Made by a program: the position numbers and the translations under genes. From positions 1-64,000 of the forward strand of contig JAWKZI010000002.1 in NCBI GenBank assembly GCA_041396045.1: a stretch of 64,000 bases of DNA, given 5' to 3'. This DNA is from SHZI01 sp041396045. GTDB lineage: Bacteria; Pseudomonadota; Gammaproteobacteria; Steroidobacterales; GCA-2729495. Of the stretch, positions 28,363 through 38,247 are shown piece by piece; position 1 is the stretch's first letter; each line of letters opens with the position of its first letter. Below the pieces are notes generated by a model that saw nothing but the letters and a program-made list of their open reading frames with translations, searched no databases and was not told the DNA's origin.

Positions 28363-30102
28363 TCAGTTCAGGGCACTGACGATCCGTTGATGTTCTCGAG
28401 CAGCGCCGGCGGCAAGTGACTGCCAGCGGCTTTGCAGATAGTCATTAACTTCCGCCATTTCAGTCAGCCAACCGCTTGCTTCTACCAGTCGGGGACTCAA
28501 GCGCGCCGGGTGCCATATCAGGCCCTTGACGTTGAGATCTGACTGGTTCAGCAGAAAGCCAATCGCGGTTTCACGAGCGCCAACCCGGCCAGCGCAGCGA
28601 TCAATAATCCATTGAAGTACGCGCAGATTGTCGCCAAAGCCCGGCCACAGGAACTTGCCATCCTTGTTTTGCCGGAACCAGTTCACGTGGAAAATTTCCG
28701 GTAGTGTTCTGGACCGCTCGGCAAAGCTCAGCCAGTGTTGCCAGTAGTCGCCGAAGTTGTAACCACAGAAGGGTTTCATAGCCATTGGATCGCGACGTAT
28801 GACGCCGACTTTTCCGGTGGCCGCGGCCGTGGTTTCAGAAGCAACGCTGGCGCCTACCAGCACGCCGTGTTGCCAGCTCCTGGCCTGATAAATCAGCGGT
28901 GCCAGTTCGCGGCGCCGGCCGCCAAAAATTATGGCCGTAATGGGCACTCCATTGGGATCTTCAGCCAGCGGTGAGTAGCTGGCGTTGCGCTGGGCTGCCA
29001 CGGTGAAGCGGGAATTGGGGTGGGCTGCGGGGCCGTTCTTCGGATCGTACGGGCGGCCCTGCCAGTCAGTAACCGGCGTGCCGGTACCTTTGCCTTCCCA
29101 CCAGGGTTCGTTGTCGGCGGTCAGTGCGACGTTGGTAAATATAGTGTCGCTCTGAATCATGTCGTAGGCATTTTTGTTGGTCTTGGGACTGGTGCCGGGT
29201 ACGACACCGAAATATCCCGCCTCCGGATTGATCGCCCGCATCTGCCCCTGCTTGTCCAGATGAAGCCAGGCAATATCGTCGCCCAGGGTGCGGACTTTCC
29301 AGCCCGGCAGCGATGCCGGTGGAATCAGCATGGCGAGGTTGGTCTTGCCACAGGCGGACGGAAATGCCGCTGCCAGATTGTGCTTTTCACCCGTTGGGCT
29401 TTCCAGCTCGACAAGCAGCATATGTTCTGCCAGCCAGCCTTCCTGTCGGGCCTGCCAGCTGGCGATGCGCAGTGCATGACATTTCTTGCCGAGCAGCGCA
29501 TTGCCGCCATACCCGGAACCAAAGCTCTTGATGAGCAGCTCTTCCGGAAAGTGCATGATGAAGCGGCGATCAGGATTGAGATCGCCTGTTGAATGCAGTC
29601 CGCGAACGAACTTGTTGTCTTTTTCGATCCGCCGCAGTGCCGGCGTGCCCATCCGCGTCATCAGCCGCATGTTGGCCACGACATAGGGACTGTCGGTGAT
29701 TTCGACGCCGCACCGGGCATAGGGCGAGTCGATGGGCCCCATGCAGTAGGGGATAACGTACATCGTACGACCCTGCATGGCCCCGGCGAACAGCCCGTCG
29801 ATTTTGCTGTGTGCATCGGCCGGCAACATCCAGTTGTTGTTCGGGCCGACGACTTCCTTCTTGTCAGTGCAAACGAATGTCAGGTGTTCAACCCGTGCCA
29901 CATCGGACGGGTTGGAACGATGCAGATAACACCTGGGGTAGGTTTTGGGATTCAGGGGTAGCAGGTCGCCGGTCTCAACCATCTGCTTCAGTAGCTGCTG
30001 ATACTCTGTCTCCGAGCCGTCGCACCAGCGAATCGATTTGGGTTTGGTGAGTTGTGCAACGTCGTCAACCCAGCGGCTTAGCGCTGTATTGTTCGTGGTC
30101 AT
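28363..30102 (-). CDS. pckG: Phosphoenolpyruvate carboxykinase (GTP)
   Basis: A protein of 579 residues. The P-loop region FPSACGKTNLAML contains the reactive cysteine of the GTP-dependent family, and VRTLGDDIAWL, GYNFGDYW and HVNWFR are also typical of GTP-PEPCK and absent from the ATP type. It converts oxaloacetate and GTP to phosphoenolpyruvate for gluconeogenesis. One clean frame. Transcribed alone, divergent from tsaB and convergent with the cyclase gene. Confidence 0.95.
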   Translation of the reverse strand: MTTNNTALSRWVDDVAQLTKPKSIRWCDGSETEYQQLLKQMVETGDLLPLNPKTYPRCYLHRSNPSDVARVEHLTFVCTDKKEVVGPNNNWMLPADAHSKIDGLFAGAMQGRTMYVIPYCMGPIDSPYARCGVEITDSPYVVANMRLMTRMGTPALRRIEKDNKFVRGLHSTGDLNPDRRFIMHFPEELLIKSFGSGYGGNALLGKKCHALRIASWQARQEGWLAEHMLLVELESPTGEKHNLAAAFPSACGKTNLAMLIPPASLPGWKVRTLGDDIAWLHLDKQGQMRAINPEAGYFGVVPGTSPKTNKNAYDMIQSDTIFTNVALTADNEPWWEGKGTGTPVTDWQGRPYDPKNGPAAHPNSRFTVAAQRNASYSPLAEDPNGVPITAIIFGGRRRELAPLIYQARSWQHGVLVGASVASETTAAATGKVGVIRRDPMAMKPFCGYNFGDYWQHWLSFAERSRTLPEIFHVNWFRQNKDGKFLWPGFGDNLRVLQWIIDRCAGRVGARETAIGFLLNQSDLNVKGLIWHPARLSPRLVEASGWLTEMAEVNDYLQSRWQSLAAGAAREHQRIVSALN

Positions 30103-30198
30103 GAACTGTCCTTGCCTGAATATACCGTCGACCGTTCAGCGACCGTAGCGGAAGCTGCCAGGAGGGCGATTTTGCGCGGCGACCATCGCATCTGATTA

Positions 30199-31029
30199 TT
30201 GACATATTCGCGCGCTGTGGGTCGCCGGTCGCGCGAGGAGGCTCTATTATACAGATCAACCCGCCGATTCCGGCTCGAACGGCAGGCCGTTTCTTCATGT
30301 CGGGGTATTGCCATTCCTTCCACTGCATTTAGTTGTCTCGCCATAGAAACGTCCACATCGGTACCCAGCCTCGCGCTGAAGTGCGGCGACCGGCTGGCGG
30401 TGCGCGCCGAGCCCGGGTTGGCCGCACCATCCCGGGTGGTCTTTGAGTGGCTTCGTGATCTGCTCGAAGAGGCCCGATGCACGATCGGGGAGCTGGACTG
30501 CATTGCCTTCGGCGCAGGGCCCGGCAGCTTTACCGGAACACGAATAGCGGTGGCAATGGCGCAGGGTCTGGGCTATTCCAGTGGGCGACCCCTGTGCCGG
30601 ATATCCTCGCTCGCTGCACTGGCTGCCGGCGTAATGCGCGAAACCTCCACCGATGCAGTTGCCTGCTGTCTGGATGCACGCCTTGGCGAGGTGTACCTTG
30701 GCCTGTATCACCGCGACGGGAACGGTGCCATCCGCGTCGTAATGCCCGACGCATTACTGGCCCCGTCCGACGTGCACCTGCCTGCCCATTCCGGCTGGTA
30801 TGCCGCTGGCACAGGATGGAACGCTCATCCGGAAATGCGGCAGCGGCTTGAAGGCCAGATACTGGGTAGTGCGCCTGAATCAGTTCCATCCGCGGTAGAT
30901 GTGCTCGAGCTCGCCCGGGATCAGTTTGAACGGGGCGACGTCATATCGCCGGCCGACGCTGCACCCAACTACTTGCGGACCCGTGTCGCATCGCTGCCGC
31001 GCTCAGCGGCATCTGGAGCCAGACCATGA
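30199..31029 (+). CDS. tsaB: tRNA threonylcarbamoyladenosine biosynthesis protein TsaB
   Basis: Homology begins at about 30330 (CLAIETSTSVPSLAL) and includes GAGPGSFTGTRIAVAMAQGL, the signature of TsaB/YeaZ. It partners TsaD and TsaE to make t6A37 in tRNA. The open frame starts at a TTG at 30199, but the first 43 codons are not family-like, and there is no in-frame ATG, GTG or TTG nearer; an ATT at 30307 or an indel near the start are the options. Its stop overlaps the dsbB ATG. Confidence 0.88.
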   Translation: MTYSRAVGRRSREEALLYRSTRRFRLERQAVSSCRGIAIPSTAFSCLAIETSTSVPSLALKCGDRLAVRAEPGLAAPSRVVFEWLRDLLEEARCTIGELDCIAFGAGPGSFTGTRIAVAMAQGLGYSSGRPLCRISSLAALAAGVMRETSTDAVACCLDARLGEVYLGLYHRDGNGAIRVVMPDALLAPSDVHLPAHSGWYAAGTGWNAHPEMRQRLEGQILGSAPESVPSAVDVLELARDQFERGDVISPADAAPNYLRTRVASLPRSAASGARP

Positions 31030-31520
31030 ATATCCGGCTTATGAACGTTATTGGTGCTGCAGCGTGTGCAGCGATGATGGGATATGCGCTTTACGCACAG
31101 CATGTGCTCGGACTCGAACCGTGCCCGTTGTGCATATTCCAGCGCGTGGCGGTTATCACGCTGGGTATCGTTTTTCTGGCAGCCGCGCTGCATCCGGCCG
31201 GGCTCGTCGGGCGAAAAATCTATGCCGTATTGCTGGGCGTCGTTGCACTGGCCGGCAGCGGTGTAGCTGGCCGGCATGTATGGCTGACCACTTTGCCACC
31301 GGAGCGTGTCCCGGCCTGTGGTCCAGGCCTCGACTTCATGCTGCAGGCCTTTCCGCTCCGTGATGCCCTGGCGATGGTCCTGTCCGGGTCCGGTGAGTGT
31401 GCCGAGGTTGACTGGCATTTTCTGGGATTGAGCATGCCTGCGTGGGTGCTGATTGCTGTTCTCTCGCTGGGTGCCTTTGGCGTCGTAATCAACTGGCGTG
31501 CTGGTCGGGCCCGCCGCTGA
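31026..31520 (+). CDS. dsbB: Disulfide bond formation protein DsbB
   Basis: A protein of 164 residues with four membrane helices. The first periplasmic loop has CPLC and the second has PACGPG with a later GECAE, the two cysteine pairs that pass electrons from DsbA to quinone. It starts inside the tsaB stop (ATGA overlap) and ends 14 bases before the convergent dapE gene. Confidence 0.93.
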   Translation: MNIRLMNVIGAAACAAMMGYALYAQHVLGLEPCPLCIFQRVAVITLGIVFLAAALHPAGLVGRKIYAVLLGVVALAGSGVAGRHVWLTTLPPERVPACGPGLDFMLQAFPLRDALAMVLSGSGECAEVDWHFLGLSMPAWVLIAVLSLGAFGVVINWRAGRARR

Positions 31521-31534
31521 CCGGGAGACGGGCG

Positions 31535-32686
31535 CTAACCCAGCAGGCGATCGAGTATTTCCCGGTAAACGGCCCGCATGGTGTCGATGTCCGCGATCGG
31601 GACCTGTTCATTGGGTTTGTGAATCGTGGCATTAACGGGTCCGAACTCGACCACATGGGTGCCGCTGGGGGCAATAAACCGGCCATCTGAAGTGCCGCCG
31701 CCGGTCGACAGTTCCGGTCGTATACCTGTGTGTTTGGCAACTGCCGCGGCAATGGTGTCGGTCAGTTCCCCCGCTGGTGTCAGAAACGGCTCTCCGGACA
31801 AATGCCAGTCCAGCGTGTAATCGATGTCGTGCGCATCAAACACCCCTTCAATGTGTTCGCGAAGCTTCGTGTGGGTCCAGACCGTGGAGTAGCGGATATT
31901 GAAGCGCGCGGTCAGTGTCCCCGGGGTTACGTTGACCGCATCGCCGATACTTTCAAGCTTGACCATCTGAAAGCTGGAGGGCGGGAAAAACTCATTGCCG
32001 TTGTCCAGAGGCGTGGCGTGCAGGGCATTCAGTATGGGTGCGAATGCCTTGATCGGATTTCGCGCCAGATGCGGGTAGGCCACGTGACCTGGCAACCCGT
32101 GGACGGTCAGCATGCCGCTCAGCGAGCCCCGCCGGCCAATGCGCACGGTGTCGCCCAACCGGGACTCGCAGGAGGGCTCACCGATAACACACCATTCCAG
32201 TGTCTCGCCACGTTCCTTGAGGTGCTGCATGACCCGCTTCGTGCCGTCCTGAGCGCGACCTTCTTCGTCGCTGGTGATCAGGAAGGCGATCGAGCCCGGT
32301 GATCCGGCCGGTCGGCAATGAAGTCCGTGGCCGCATCAAGCATTGCGGCGAGCCCGCTTTCATGTCGGCCGCGCCGCGCCGTACAGAACCCCGTTACGAA
32401 TCTCGGGTACAAAGGGCTCTGTCAGCCAGGCTTCGCGGGGCCCGGCAGGTACAACGTCGGTATGGCCGGCAAAGCACAGGGTTGGTCCGGCGCGTCCGCG
32501 CCGGGCCCAGAGGTTGGTTACGTCTCCGAAGGGCAGTGCCTCCAAGTTTAAACCGGCGGCCACCAGTCGTTCGGCCAGCAATTCCTGGCATCCGGCATCG
32601 TCGGGCGTCACCGACGCGCGACGCATCAGTTCCTGCGTCAACTCGACCGTGCTGCTCACGTCTTGTGGTTGCGTTGGCTCAGTCAC
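31535..32686 (-). CDS. dapE: Succinyl-diaminopimelate desuccinylase, frameshifted
   Basis: The GTG at 32686 overlaps the end of dapD by eight bases. The N-terminal frame (to about 32380) holds LTQELMRRASVTPDD and LCFAGHTDVVPAG. Two short frames then give GRGAADMKAG and LAAMLDAATDFIADRPDH, and the frame from about 32310 to the stop gives GSIAFLITSDEEG, EWCVIGEPS and GGTSDGRFI. These are the metal-binding and catalytic motifs of DapE, in order. Three indels fall within about 100 bases. The enzyme makes LL-diaminopimelate for cell wall and lysine, and dapD upstream supplies the succinylated pathway. Confidence 0.88.
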
Positions 32687-33506
32687 TGCGCAGCAGTTCG
32701 TTGAGCGAAACCTTGGCGCGTGTCCTCGCATCCACACGTTTAACGATCACCGCGCACGACAGGCTGCAGCGACTCTCCTTTGCCGGCAGGCTGCCGGGGA
32801 CCACTACGGCGCCGGCAGGAACGCGGCCGTAGCTTACTTCGTCACGGGCGCGATCATAGATCCGTGTGCTCTGACCAATGAATACGCCCATCGAGATCAC
32901 GGCGCCTTCCTCGACAACAACGCCCTCGACGATCTCGGACCGCGCACCAATGAAGCAGTTGTCCTCGATGATGGTCGGGCCAGCCTGAATTGGCTCCAGT
33001 ACACCACCGATTCCAACGCCACCCGACAAGTGAACGTTCCGGCCAATCTGTGCGCAACTGCCGACAGTTGCCCAGGTGTCCACCATGGTGCCGCTGTCGA
33101 TATAGGCACCGATATTCACGAACGACGGCATCAAAATGACGTTGGCGGCAACATAGGCGCCGCGGCGGACAATGGCCCCGGGAACCACCCGGGTGCCGGC
33201 GGCGGCAAACTGTTCTGCCGTCCAGTCGTGGTACTTGAGGGGCACCTTGTCGTAGTAGTCGGTTACGCCAGCCGGCATGCGGATGCTGGGTCCAATGCCA
33301 AAGTGCAGGAGCACGGCTTTCTTCAGCCACTGATGGACTGTCCAGTCGCCGGAGGTTTTGCTGGCCACGCGGGCTGTGCCGGAATCAAGCTGCGCGATTG
33401 CTGCGGCGACCGCCGACTTGAGCTCTGGTGCGGCATTCGGCAGGTCCAGGCTGGCTCGTGCTTCAAATGCAGCTTCAATCTGGTTCTGGATCGTCGATTC
33501 GTTCAT
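32679..33506 (-). CDS. dapD: Tetrahydrodipicolinate N-succinyltransferase
   Basis: About 275 residues from the ATG at 33506; a TTG four codons upstream would overlap the glnD stop. The C-terminal half is a left-handed beta-helix of hexapeptide repeats (for example VNIGAYIDSGTMVDTWATVG, GVGIGGVLEPIQ). It succinylates tetrahydrodipicolinate using succinyl-CoA. It lies between glnD and dapE and is probably co-transcribed with map and glnD. Confidence 0.95.
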   Translation of the reverse strand: MNESTIQNQIEAAFEARASLDLPNAAPELKSAVAAAIAQLDSGTARVASKTSGDWTVHQWLKKAVLLHFGIGPSIRMPAGVTDYYDKVPLKYHDWTAEQFAAAGTRVVPGAIVRRGAYVAANVILMPSFVNIGAYIDSGTMVDTWATVGSCAQIGRNVHLSGGVGIGGVLEPIQAGPTIIEDNCFIGARSEIVEGVVVEEGAVISMGVFIGQSTRIYDRARDEVSYGRVPAGAVVVPGSLPAKESRCSLSCAVIVKRVDARTRAKVSLNELLRSD

Positions 33507-33514
33507 GGCAACTT

Positions 33515-36232
33515 TCAATCGGTACTGTCGAGGGCCTCGGCGAGCGATTCCTTGAGTTGCTCACAGAGTTCCGGCGTTAACGGAGCGCCGGGAAGGTCCG
33601 TGACATAAAACACATCTTCCGCGCGTTCGCCAACTGTAAGTATTTTTGCCGCCTGTATGGCGACCTGGTGGCGGCGTAAAACCTGGCCAACCTGGCACAA
33701 AAGACCGGGCCGGTCGCCAGCCACGATCTCCATCACGGTACGGTCGTTGGTTTCGTCAGCGGCAAAACTGACATGGATCGGCGTGGAAAACATGCGCACC
33801 TGGCGTGGTGGGCGCCGGGTCACCTTGAATGTGCTCTCCTCATCCGCCGAAATTGCCTGTTCTAGGCGATAGCGAATCTGGTCGCGGCGTTCGCCATCCT
33901 CGATCTGTTCGCCATCATTCTCGAGCACCACGTAGGTTGACAGGCTGAAGCCGTTGCCGAGCCGGATGATGCGTGCGTCGGCAATATCCAGTCCGAGTTC
34001 GTCGAGCACGGCAGTTACTGTCGCAAAGGTATAGAGATCGCGGGGTGCATACACCATGACCGCAGTTCCGGCCCCCGAGGTCTCCGCCTGAACGCCGGCC
34101 AGAACCCTTTGCCCCTCATCGGCACGGGCGGCGAGTAACTGTGTATGCCAGGCAATCTGCTCGGGACGAATGCGCAGAAAGTAGTCATCGCCAAAATCAG
34201 CCCACAGCGCCTCAATGCGTGCTTCCGGTACCTTGGCCAGCGCCGGGAGCATGCGGGCCGCGGCCTTGCGCTCCTCGATCAGCGCGTCCCGATCAATTGG
34301 CTTCTCGAGCCCGCGGCGCAGGGCGCGTTTGGCCTGCCCGTACAGTTCCTCGAAAAGCTGTGCCTTCCATGAATTCCAGAGCTTTGGATTGGTGGCGCGC
34401 ACATCGGCCACGGTCAGCAGGTAAAGGTAGTCCAGATGCACTTCATCGCCGATCTGGCCGGCAAACTCGGCGATGACTACCGGATCGCTGATGTCACGCT
34501 TTTGCGCCGTCAGGGACAGCAGCAGGTGATTGCGAACCAGCCACGCCACAAGGCGGGCGTCGTAGCGACTCATGCCATGTTCAAGCACGAATGATTCGGC
34601 GTCCAGGGCGCCCAATTCGGAATGATCACCACCCCGACCCTTGGCGATGTCGTGGAAGAGGCCAGCCAGGTAGGCCAGTTCCGGCGACGGCAGCGACTGC
34701 ATGATCTCCGAGCACCGCGGATATTCATGGTTGTAGCGACTGAGCGCAAACCGGCGCAGATTGCCAACGACGAACAAGGTGTGTTCGTCTACGGTATAGG
34801 CATGGAACAGGTCGTACTGCATGCGGCCGACGATGCGCCCGAAGGCCGGTACATATCGCCCCAGGACGCCATAGCGATTCATGCGCCGCAGTTCGTGTGT
34901 GACGCGGTCCCGGGCCCGGAGAATCTGCAGAAACAACCGCTGGTTACGGGGGTCCTGGCGAAATTCGTCGTCGATCAGGTTGAGGCTGCGACGGATCAGC
35001 GAAATCGTCCCGGCTCCGACGCCCTTCAGTTCCGGGCGCTTTTGCATGTGCAGGAACAGCTCAAGCAGCGCTGACGGCGTGCGGTCGAACACACCGTCGT
35101 CCACCGCCTGCAGGAATCCATTGTGAATGTTGAAGTGCTCGTCGAGTCGCTCGGGTTCGGCGTTGGGGTCGTTGAAAATGGCTTCCTGAAACTGCTGCAG
35201 CACCATTTCATTCAGTCGGCTGAGGTCCATTACCGTGCGGTAATAGCGCTGCATGAATTGTTCGACGGCCAGCATGTAGGAGGCATCCTGGTAGTCGAAC
35301 ATGTGGGCGATACGGGCCTGATAGTCGAAAAGCAGCCGATCCTCGTGCCGCTCGGTCAAGAGGTGCAGCGCGAAGCGGATGCGCCACAGGAACTCGCGAC
35401 CCTGCAGCAGCAGGCGTAGTTCCGGCGGACTCAGAAAGCTGCGACTGACCAGATACTCAAGGTCGCCTCGGCCGTACTCCCGCAAGGCAAGCCAGCGAAT
35501 CGTCTGGATATCCCGCAATCCGCCCGGGCTGCCTTTGACGTCCGGCTCCAGGTTGTAGGCGGTATCGTCATAGCGGTGATGGCGCTGCATCTGCTCGCGG
35601 ATCTTGCCCTCAAAGTACTGCCTTGACGGCCAGACCTTGCCGGTCGCAATCGCGGACTGCATTTCCCACAGCAAGTCCTCCGGGCCGGACAGAAGCCGGG
35701 ACTCCATCAAGGTGGTTAACAGCGTCAGATCCGTCGCCGCGTCCTGGCCACATTCGGTGGCAGTACGTACGCTGTGCCGGATCTCCAGGCCGGCATCCCA
35801 CATCAGGGTCAGGAAACTGGACAGGCTGTCCGGTACGGGGGACGCATCGTGTTCGGGTGTCAGCACCAGCAGGTCGATATCCGAGCAGGGATGCAGTTCG
35901 CCGCGACCGTAGCCACCAACAGCCACCAGTGCGCAGTTCATGTGGCTGGCATCCCCGGCGCAGCGCCAGGCCTCGCACACCACCAGATCTACCAGCATCG
36001 CCCGATCGGCCACGAGGCGTGTGGCCGTTTCGCCGGCCAGAAAACGCTGTTTCAGGGCTGCATCGCCGGTCGTCAGCACGCCCTTCAGCACCTGCAGGGT
36101 GCTGCCTGGCGCCAGCAACAGACGTCGGACTGCCGACCAGTCAAAAGCAGAGCCATCCGATTGCAGTACAGTTGCCGCCAGTTGTCGGGATTCGGCCGAC
36201 AGGCTTAGCGCCGGGCTGACAACTGCATTCAC
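33515..36232 (-). CDS. glnD: [Protein-PII] uridylyltransferase/uridylyl-removing enzyme
   Basis: A protein of 905 residues from the GTG at 36232, which overlaps the map stop in a GTGA junction. Order of domains: nucleotidyltransferase with GGYGRGELHPCSDIDLLVL, a GlnD linker region, an HD domain with LFHDIAKGRGGDHSELG, and two ACT domains at the C terminus. It senses glutamine and modifies PII protein to control nitrogen assimilation. No frameshift in 2.7 kb, which shows that errors elsewhere are clustered. Confidence 0.95.
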   Translation of the reverse strand: MNAVVSPALSLSAESRQLAATVLQSDGSAFDWSAVRRLLLAPGSTLQVLKGVLTTGDAALKQRFLAGETATRLVADRAMLVDLVVCEAWRCAGDASHMNCALVAVGGYGRGELHPCSDIDLLVLTPEHDASPVPDSLSSFLTLMWDAGLEIRHSVRTATECGQDAATDLTLLTTLMESRLLSGPEDLLWEMQSAIATGKVWPSRQYFEGKIREQMQRHHRYDDTAYNLEPDVKGSPGGLRDIQTIRWLALREYGRGDLEYLVSRSFLSPPELRLLLQGREFLWRIRFALHLLTERHEDRLLFDYQARIAHMFDYQDASYMLAVEQFMQRYYRTVMDLSRLNEMVLQQFQEAIFNDPNAEPERLDEHFNIHNGFLQAVDDGVFDRTPSALLELFLHMQKRPELKGVGAGTISLIRRSLNLIDDEFRQDPRNQRLFLQILRARDRVTHELRRMNRYGVLGRYVPAFGRIVGRMQYDLFHAYTVDEHTLFVVGNLRRFALSRYNHEYPRCSEIMQSLPSPELAYLAGLFHDIAKGRGGDHSELGALDAESFVLEHGMSRYDARLVAWLVRNHLLLSLTAQKRDISDPVVIAEFAGQIGDEVHLDYLYLLTVADVRATNPKLWNSWKAQLFEELYGQAKRALRRGLEKPIDRDALIEERKAAARMLPALAKVPEARIEALWADFGDDYFLRIRPEQIAWHTQLLAARADEGQRVLAGVQAETSGAGTAVMVYAPRDLYTFATVTAVLDELGLDIADARIIRLGNGFSLSTYVVLENDGEQIEDGERRDQIRYRLEQAISADEESTFKVTRRPPRQVRMFSTPIHVSFAADETNDRTVMEIVAGDRPGLLCQVGQVLRRHQVAIQAAKILTVGERAEDVFYVTDLPGAPLTPELCEQLKESLAEALDSTD

Positions 36233-36996
36233 GGCTTTTCCCCGGCCCCCAGAGTCAGTACCTCGCAACCATCGCGGGTGATCAGCAGGGTGTGTTCCCA
36301 CTGGGCGGAAAGTGAGTGGTCGCGCGTGACCACTGTCCAGCCATCCGGCAACAGGCGCACATGACGTTTGCCCGCGTTAACCATTGGTTCGATCGTGAAT
36401 GTCAGTCCCTCACGCAACTCAAGGCCCGTACCCGGTTCGCCGTAGTGCAGTACCTGTGGGTCCTCGTGAAAGACACGTCCGATTCCGTGGCCGCAATACT
36501 CCCGAACGACGCTGAATCCCTCGGCCTCTACAAAGGTCTGGATCACATGACCGATATCGCCCAATCGATTGCCGGGCCGGGCCTGGCCGATGCCCAGCCA
36601 GAGGGCTTCCCGACTGACCCGGGCAACCCGCTCACCGAGGACTGTCGCCTTGCCAACGTGGAACATCCGGCTGCTGTCGCCGTGAAAGCCATCCTTGATG
36701 ACGGTTACATCGATATTGATGATATCGCCTGACTTGAGGCGTTTTTCACCGGGGATGCCGTGGCACACGACGTGGTTGACCGAGGTGCAGACCGACTTGG
36801 GGAAGCCGCGGTAGTTGAGCGGAGCGGGGATCGCTTGCTGCACATTCACGATGTAGTCGTGGCAGATCTGATCAAGTTCGTCGGTGGTCACGCCGGGCTG
36901 GACATGGGGGCCGATCATGTCCAGCACGTCGGCGGTGAGCCGGCCGGCCTCGCGCATGAGGGCCTGTTCGGCCGGGGTTTTGATTGTGATGCTCAT
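36229..36996 (-). CDS. map: Type I methionine aminopeptidase
   Basis: A protein of 255 residues. Metal ligands are visible in NIDVTVIKDGFHGDSSRMF, the GHGIGRVFHE stretch, FTIEPMVN and WTVVTRDHSLSAQWEHTL. It removes the initiator methionine from new proteins. It is divergent from rpsB, the usual gammaproteobacterial arrangement, and leads the map-glnD-dapD-dapE run. Confidence 0.96.
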   Translation of the reverse strand: MSITIKTPAEQALMREAGRLTADVLDMIGPHVQPGVTTDELDQICHDYIVNVQQAIPAPLNYRGFPKSVCTSVNHVVCHGIPGEKRLKSGDIINIDVTVIKDGFHGDSSRMFHVGKATVLGERVARVSREALWLGIGQARPGNRLGDIGHVIQTFVEAEGFSVVREYCGHGIGRVFHEDPQVLHYGEPGTGLELREGLTFTIEPMVNAGKRHVRLLPDGWTVVTRDHSLSAQWEHTLLITRDGCEVLTLGAGEKP

Positions 36997-37112
36997 CCGT
37001 GAGTCCTATGCCGGCCTGGGGTCCAGGCTGGCCTGAGTTCTGAGCCGGTGCAAGTGCTGCTGGCCGGCGTGAGTCCTGTCGCCTGGCATGCCTGCCACAG
37101 CCCGGACCCGCG

Positions 37113-37141
37113 TTGTAGCTGCCAATCCGCTATGGTATAAA
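37113..37141 (+). promoter_or_regulatory. Promoter of rpsB-tsf operon
   Basis: TTGTAG and TATAAA are separated by 17 bases. Initiation near 37148 would give a leader of about 160 bases before rpsB. The map gene start is about 120 bases to the left, so this element serves the plus strand. Confidence 0.6.
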
Positions 37142-37147
37142 GCGCCC

Positions 37148-37308
37148 GCCCTAGAGGCAACGAAATCCACACGCGATTCGTCACATCCAGCTGGGTGCCA
37201 GCAGTCGTTTCGGCGGCTGGTTGCCGGATGGGAACCGCGGAGGCCCTAACCCACATAACAATGAGGCGCGAGTTGCAGTAACACTGCGGCAGGCCTCAAG
37301 GAGATCCC
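37148..37308 (+). promoter_or_regulatory. Long 5' leader of rpsB, candidate S2 autoregulatory RNA
   Basis: The untranslated leader is about 160 bases long, contains several GC-rich complementary stretches, and ends in the strong ribosome binding site AAGGAGAT six bases before the ATG. In gammaproteobacteria S2 represses its own messenger through such a leader; that mechanism is known for the family and is only inferred here. Confidence 0.4.
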
Positions 37309-38169
37309 ATGACTGACGTCACCATGCGCCAGATGCTCGAAGCTGGTGTGCATTTTGGTCACCAGACCCGCTACTGGAACCCCAAGATGGGCCCGTACAT
37401 TTTCGGTGCCCGGAACAACATCCACATTATCAATCTGGAGCACACGGTACCGCTTTTCGGCAAAGCGATGTCGTTCGTTCGTGCATTGGCCGCCGATGGC
37501 GGTCAAATCCTTTTCGTGGGCACCAAGCGCGCCGCCCGTGAGTCAGTGAAGACACAGGCTGCCCGGTGTGGCATGCCACATGTCAGTCACCGCTGGCTGG
37601 GTGGCACTTTGACCAACTTCAAGACGATCAAGCTGTCCACCAAGCGTCTCGAAGACCTGGATGCGATGGAAGAGGATGGGCGGTTTGCCAAACTGACCAA
37701 GAAGGAAGTGCTGGAGCGGCGCCGCGAGCGTGAGAAGCTGGAGCGCAGCCTTGGCGGGGTCAAGTCGATGGCGTCATTGCCCGACGCGATATTTGTCATC
37801 GATGTCGGTCATGAGCAGATCGCGATCCGCGAGGCCAATAAACTGGGCATTCCGGTGGTCGGCATCGTCGATACCAATTCAAGCCCCGAGGGCGTCCAGT
37901 ACATGGTTCCGGGAAACGATGACGCCATGCGGGCAGCCGAGTTGTATGCAGTTGCGATCGCGGACGCTGTACTCGAAGGCAAGGCGTCGATTCCTGCCAT
38001 ACCGATGGGCGAGGACGATTTCGTCGAACTCGACGCCGAAGGCCGACCCAGATCGGCTGAAAGCCGACGACCCGGATCAGCGCGACGTGCGCCGCGTAAA
38101 GCGGTTGCATCGGCCCGCCAGGACTTCGGCGGCGATTACTCCCGACGCTGGCGAATCGGCACCGGCTGA
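37309..38169 (+). CDS. rpsB: 30S ribosomal protein S2
   Basis: The first 240 residues are classic S2: VTMRQMLEAGVHFGHQTR, NPKMGPYIFG, HRWLGGTLTNF, and IPVVGIVDTNSSP. It is needed for 30S assembly and S1 binding. The last 45 residues are basic and unlike S2 tails; another frame over 38040-38204 also stays open and gives an Ala/Asp-rich end, so the C terminus may be altered by an indel. First gene of the translation superoperon. Confidence 0.94.
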   Translation: MTDVTMRQMLEAGVHFGHQTRYWNPKMGPYIFGARNNIHIINLEHTVPLFGKAMSFVRALAADGGQILFVGTKRAARESVKTQAARCGMPHVSHRWLGGTLTNFKTIKLSTKRLEDLDAMEEDGRFAKLTKKEVLERRREREKLERSLGGVKSMASLPDAIFVIDVGHEQIAIREANKLGIPVVGIVDTNSSPEGVQYMVPGNDDAMRAAELYAVAIADAVLEGKASIPAIPMGEDDFVELDAEGRPRSAESRRPGSARRAPRKAVASARQDFGGDYSRRWRIGTG

Positions 38170-38247
38170 TGCCGCTGCTGACGTCGCTGCCTGCCGCCGA
38201 TGACGTCGCTGGTAGTACCGACGCCACCTGAACAGGAGACTTATACG

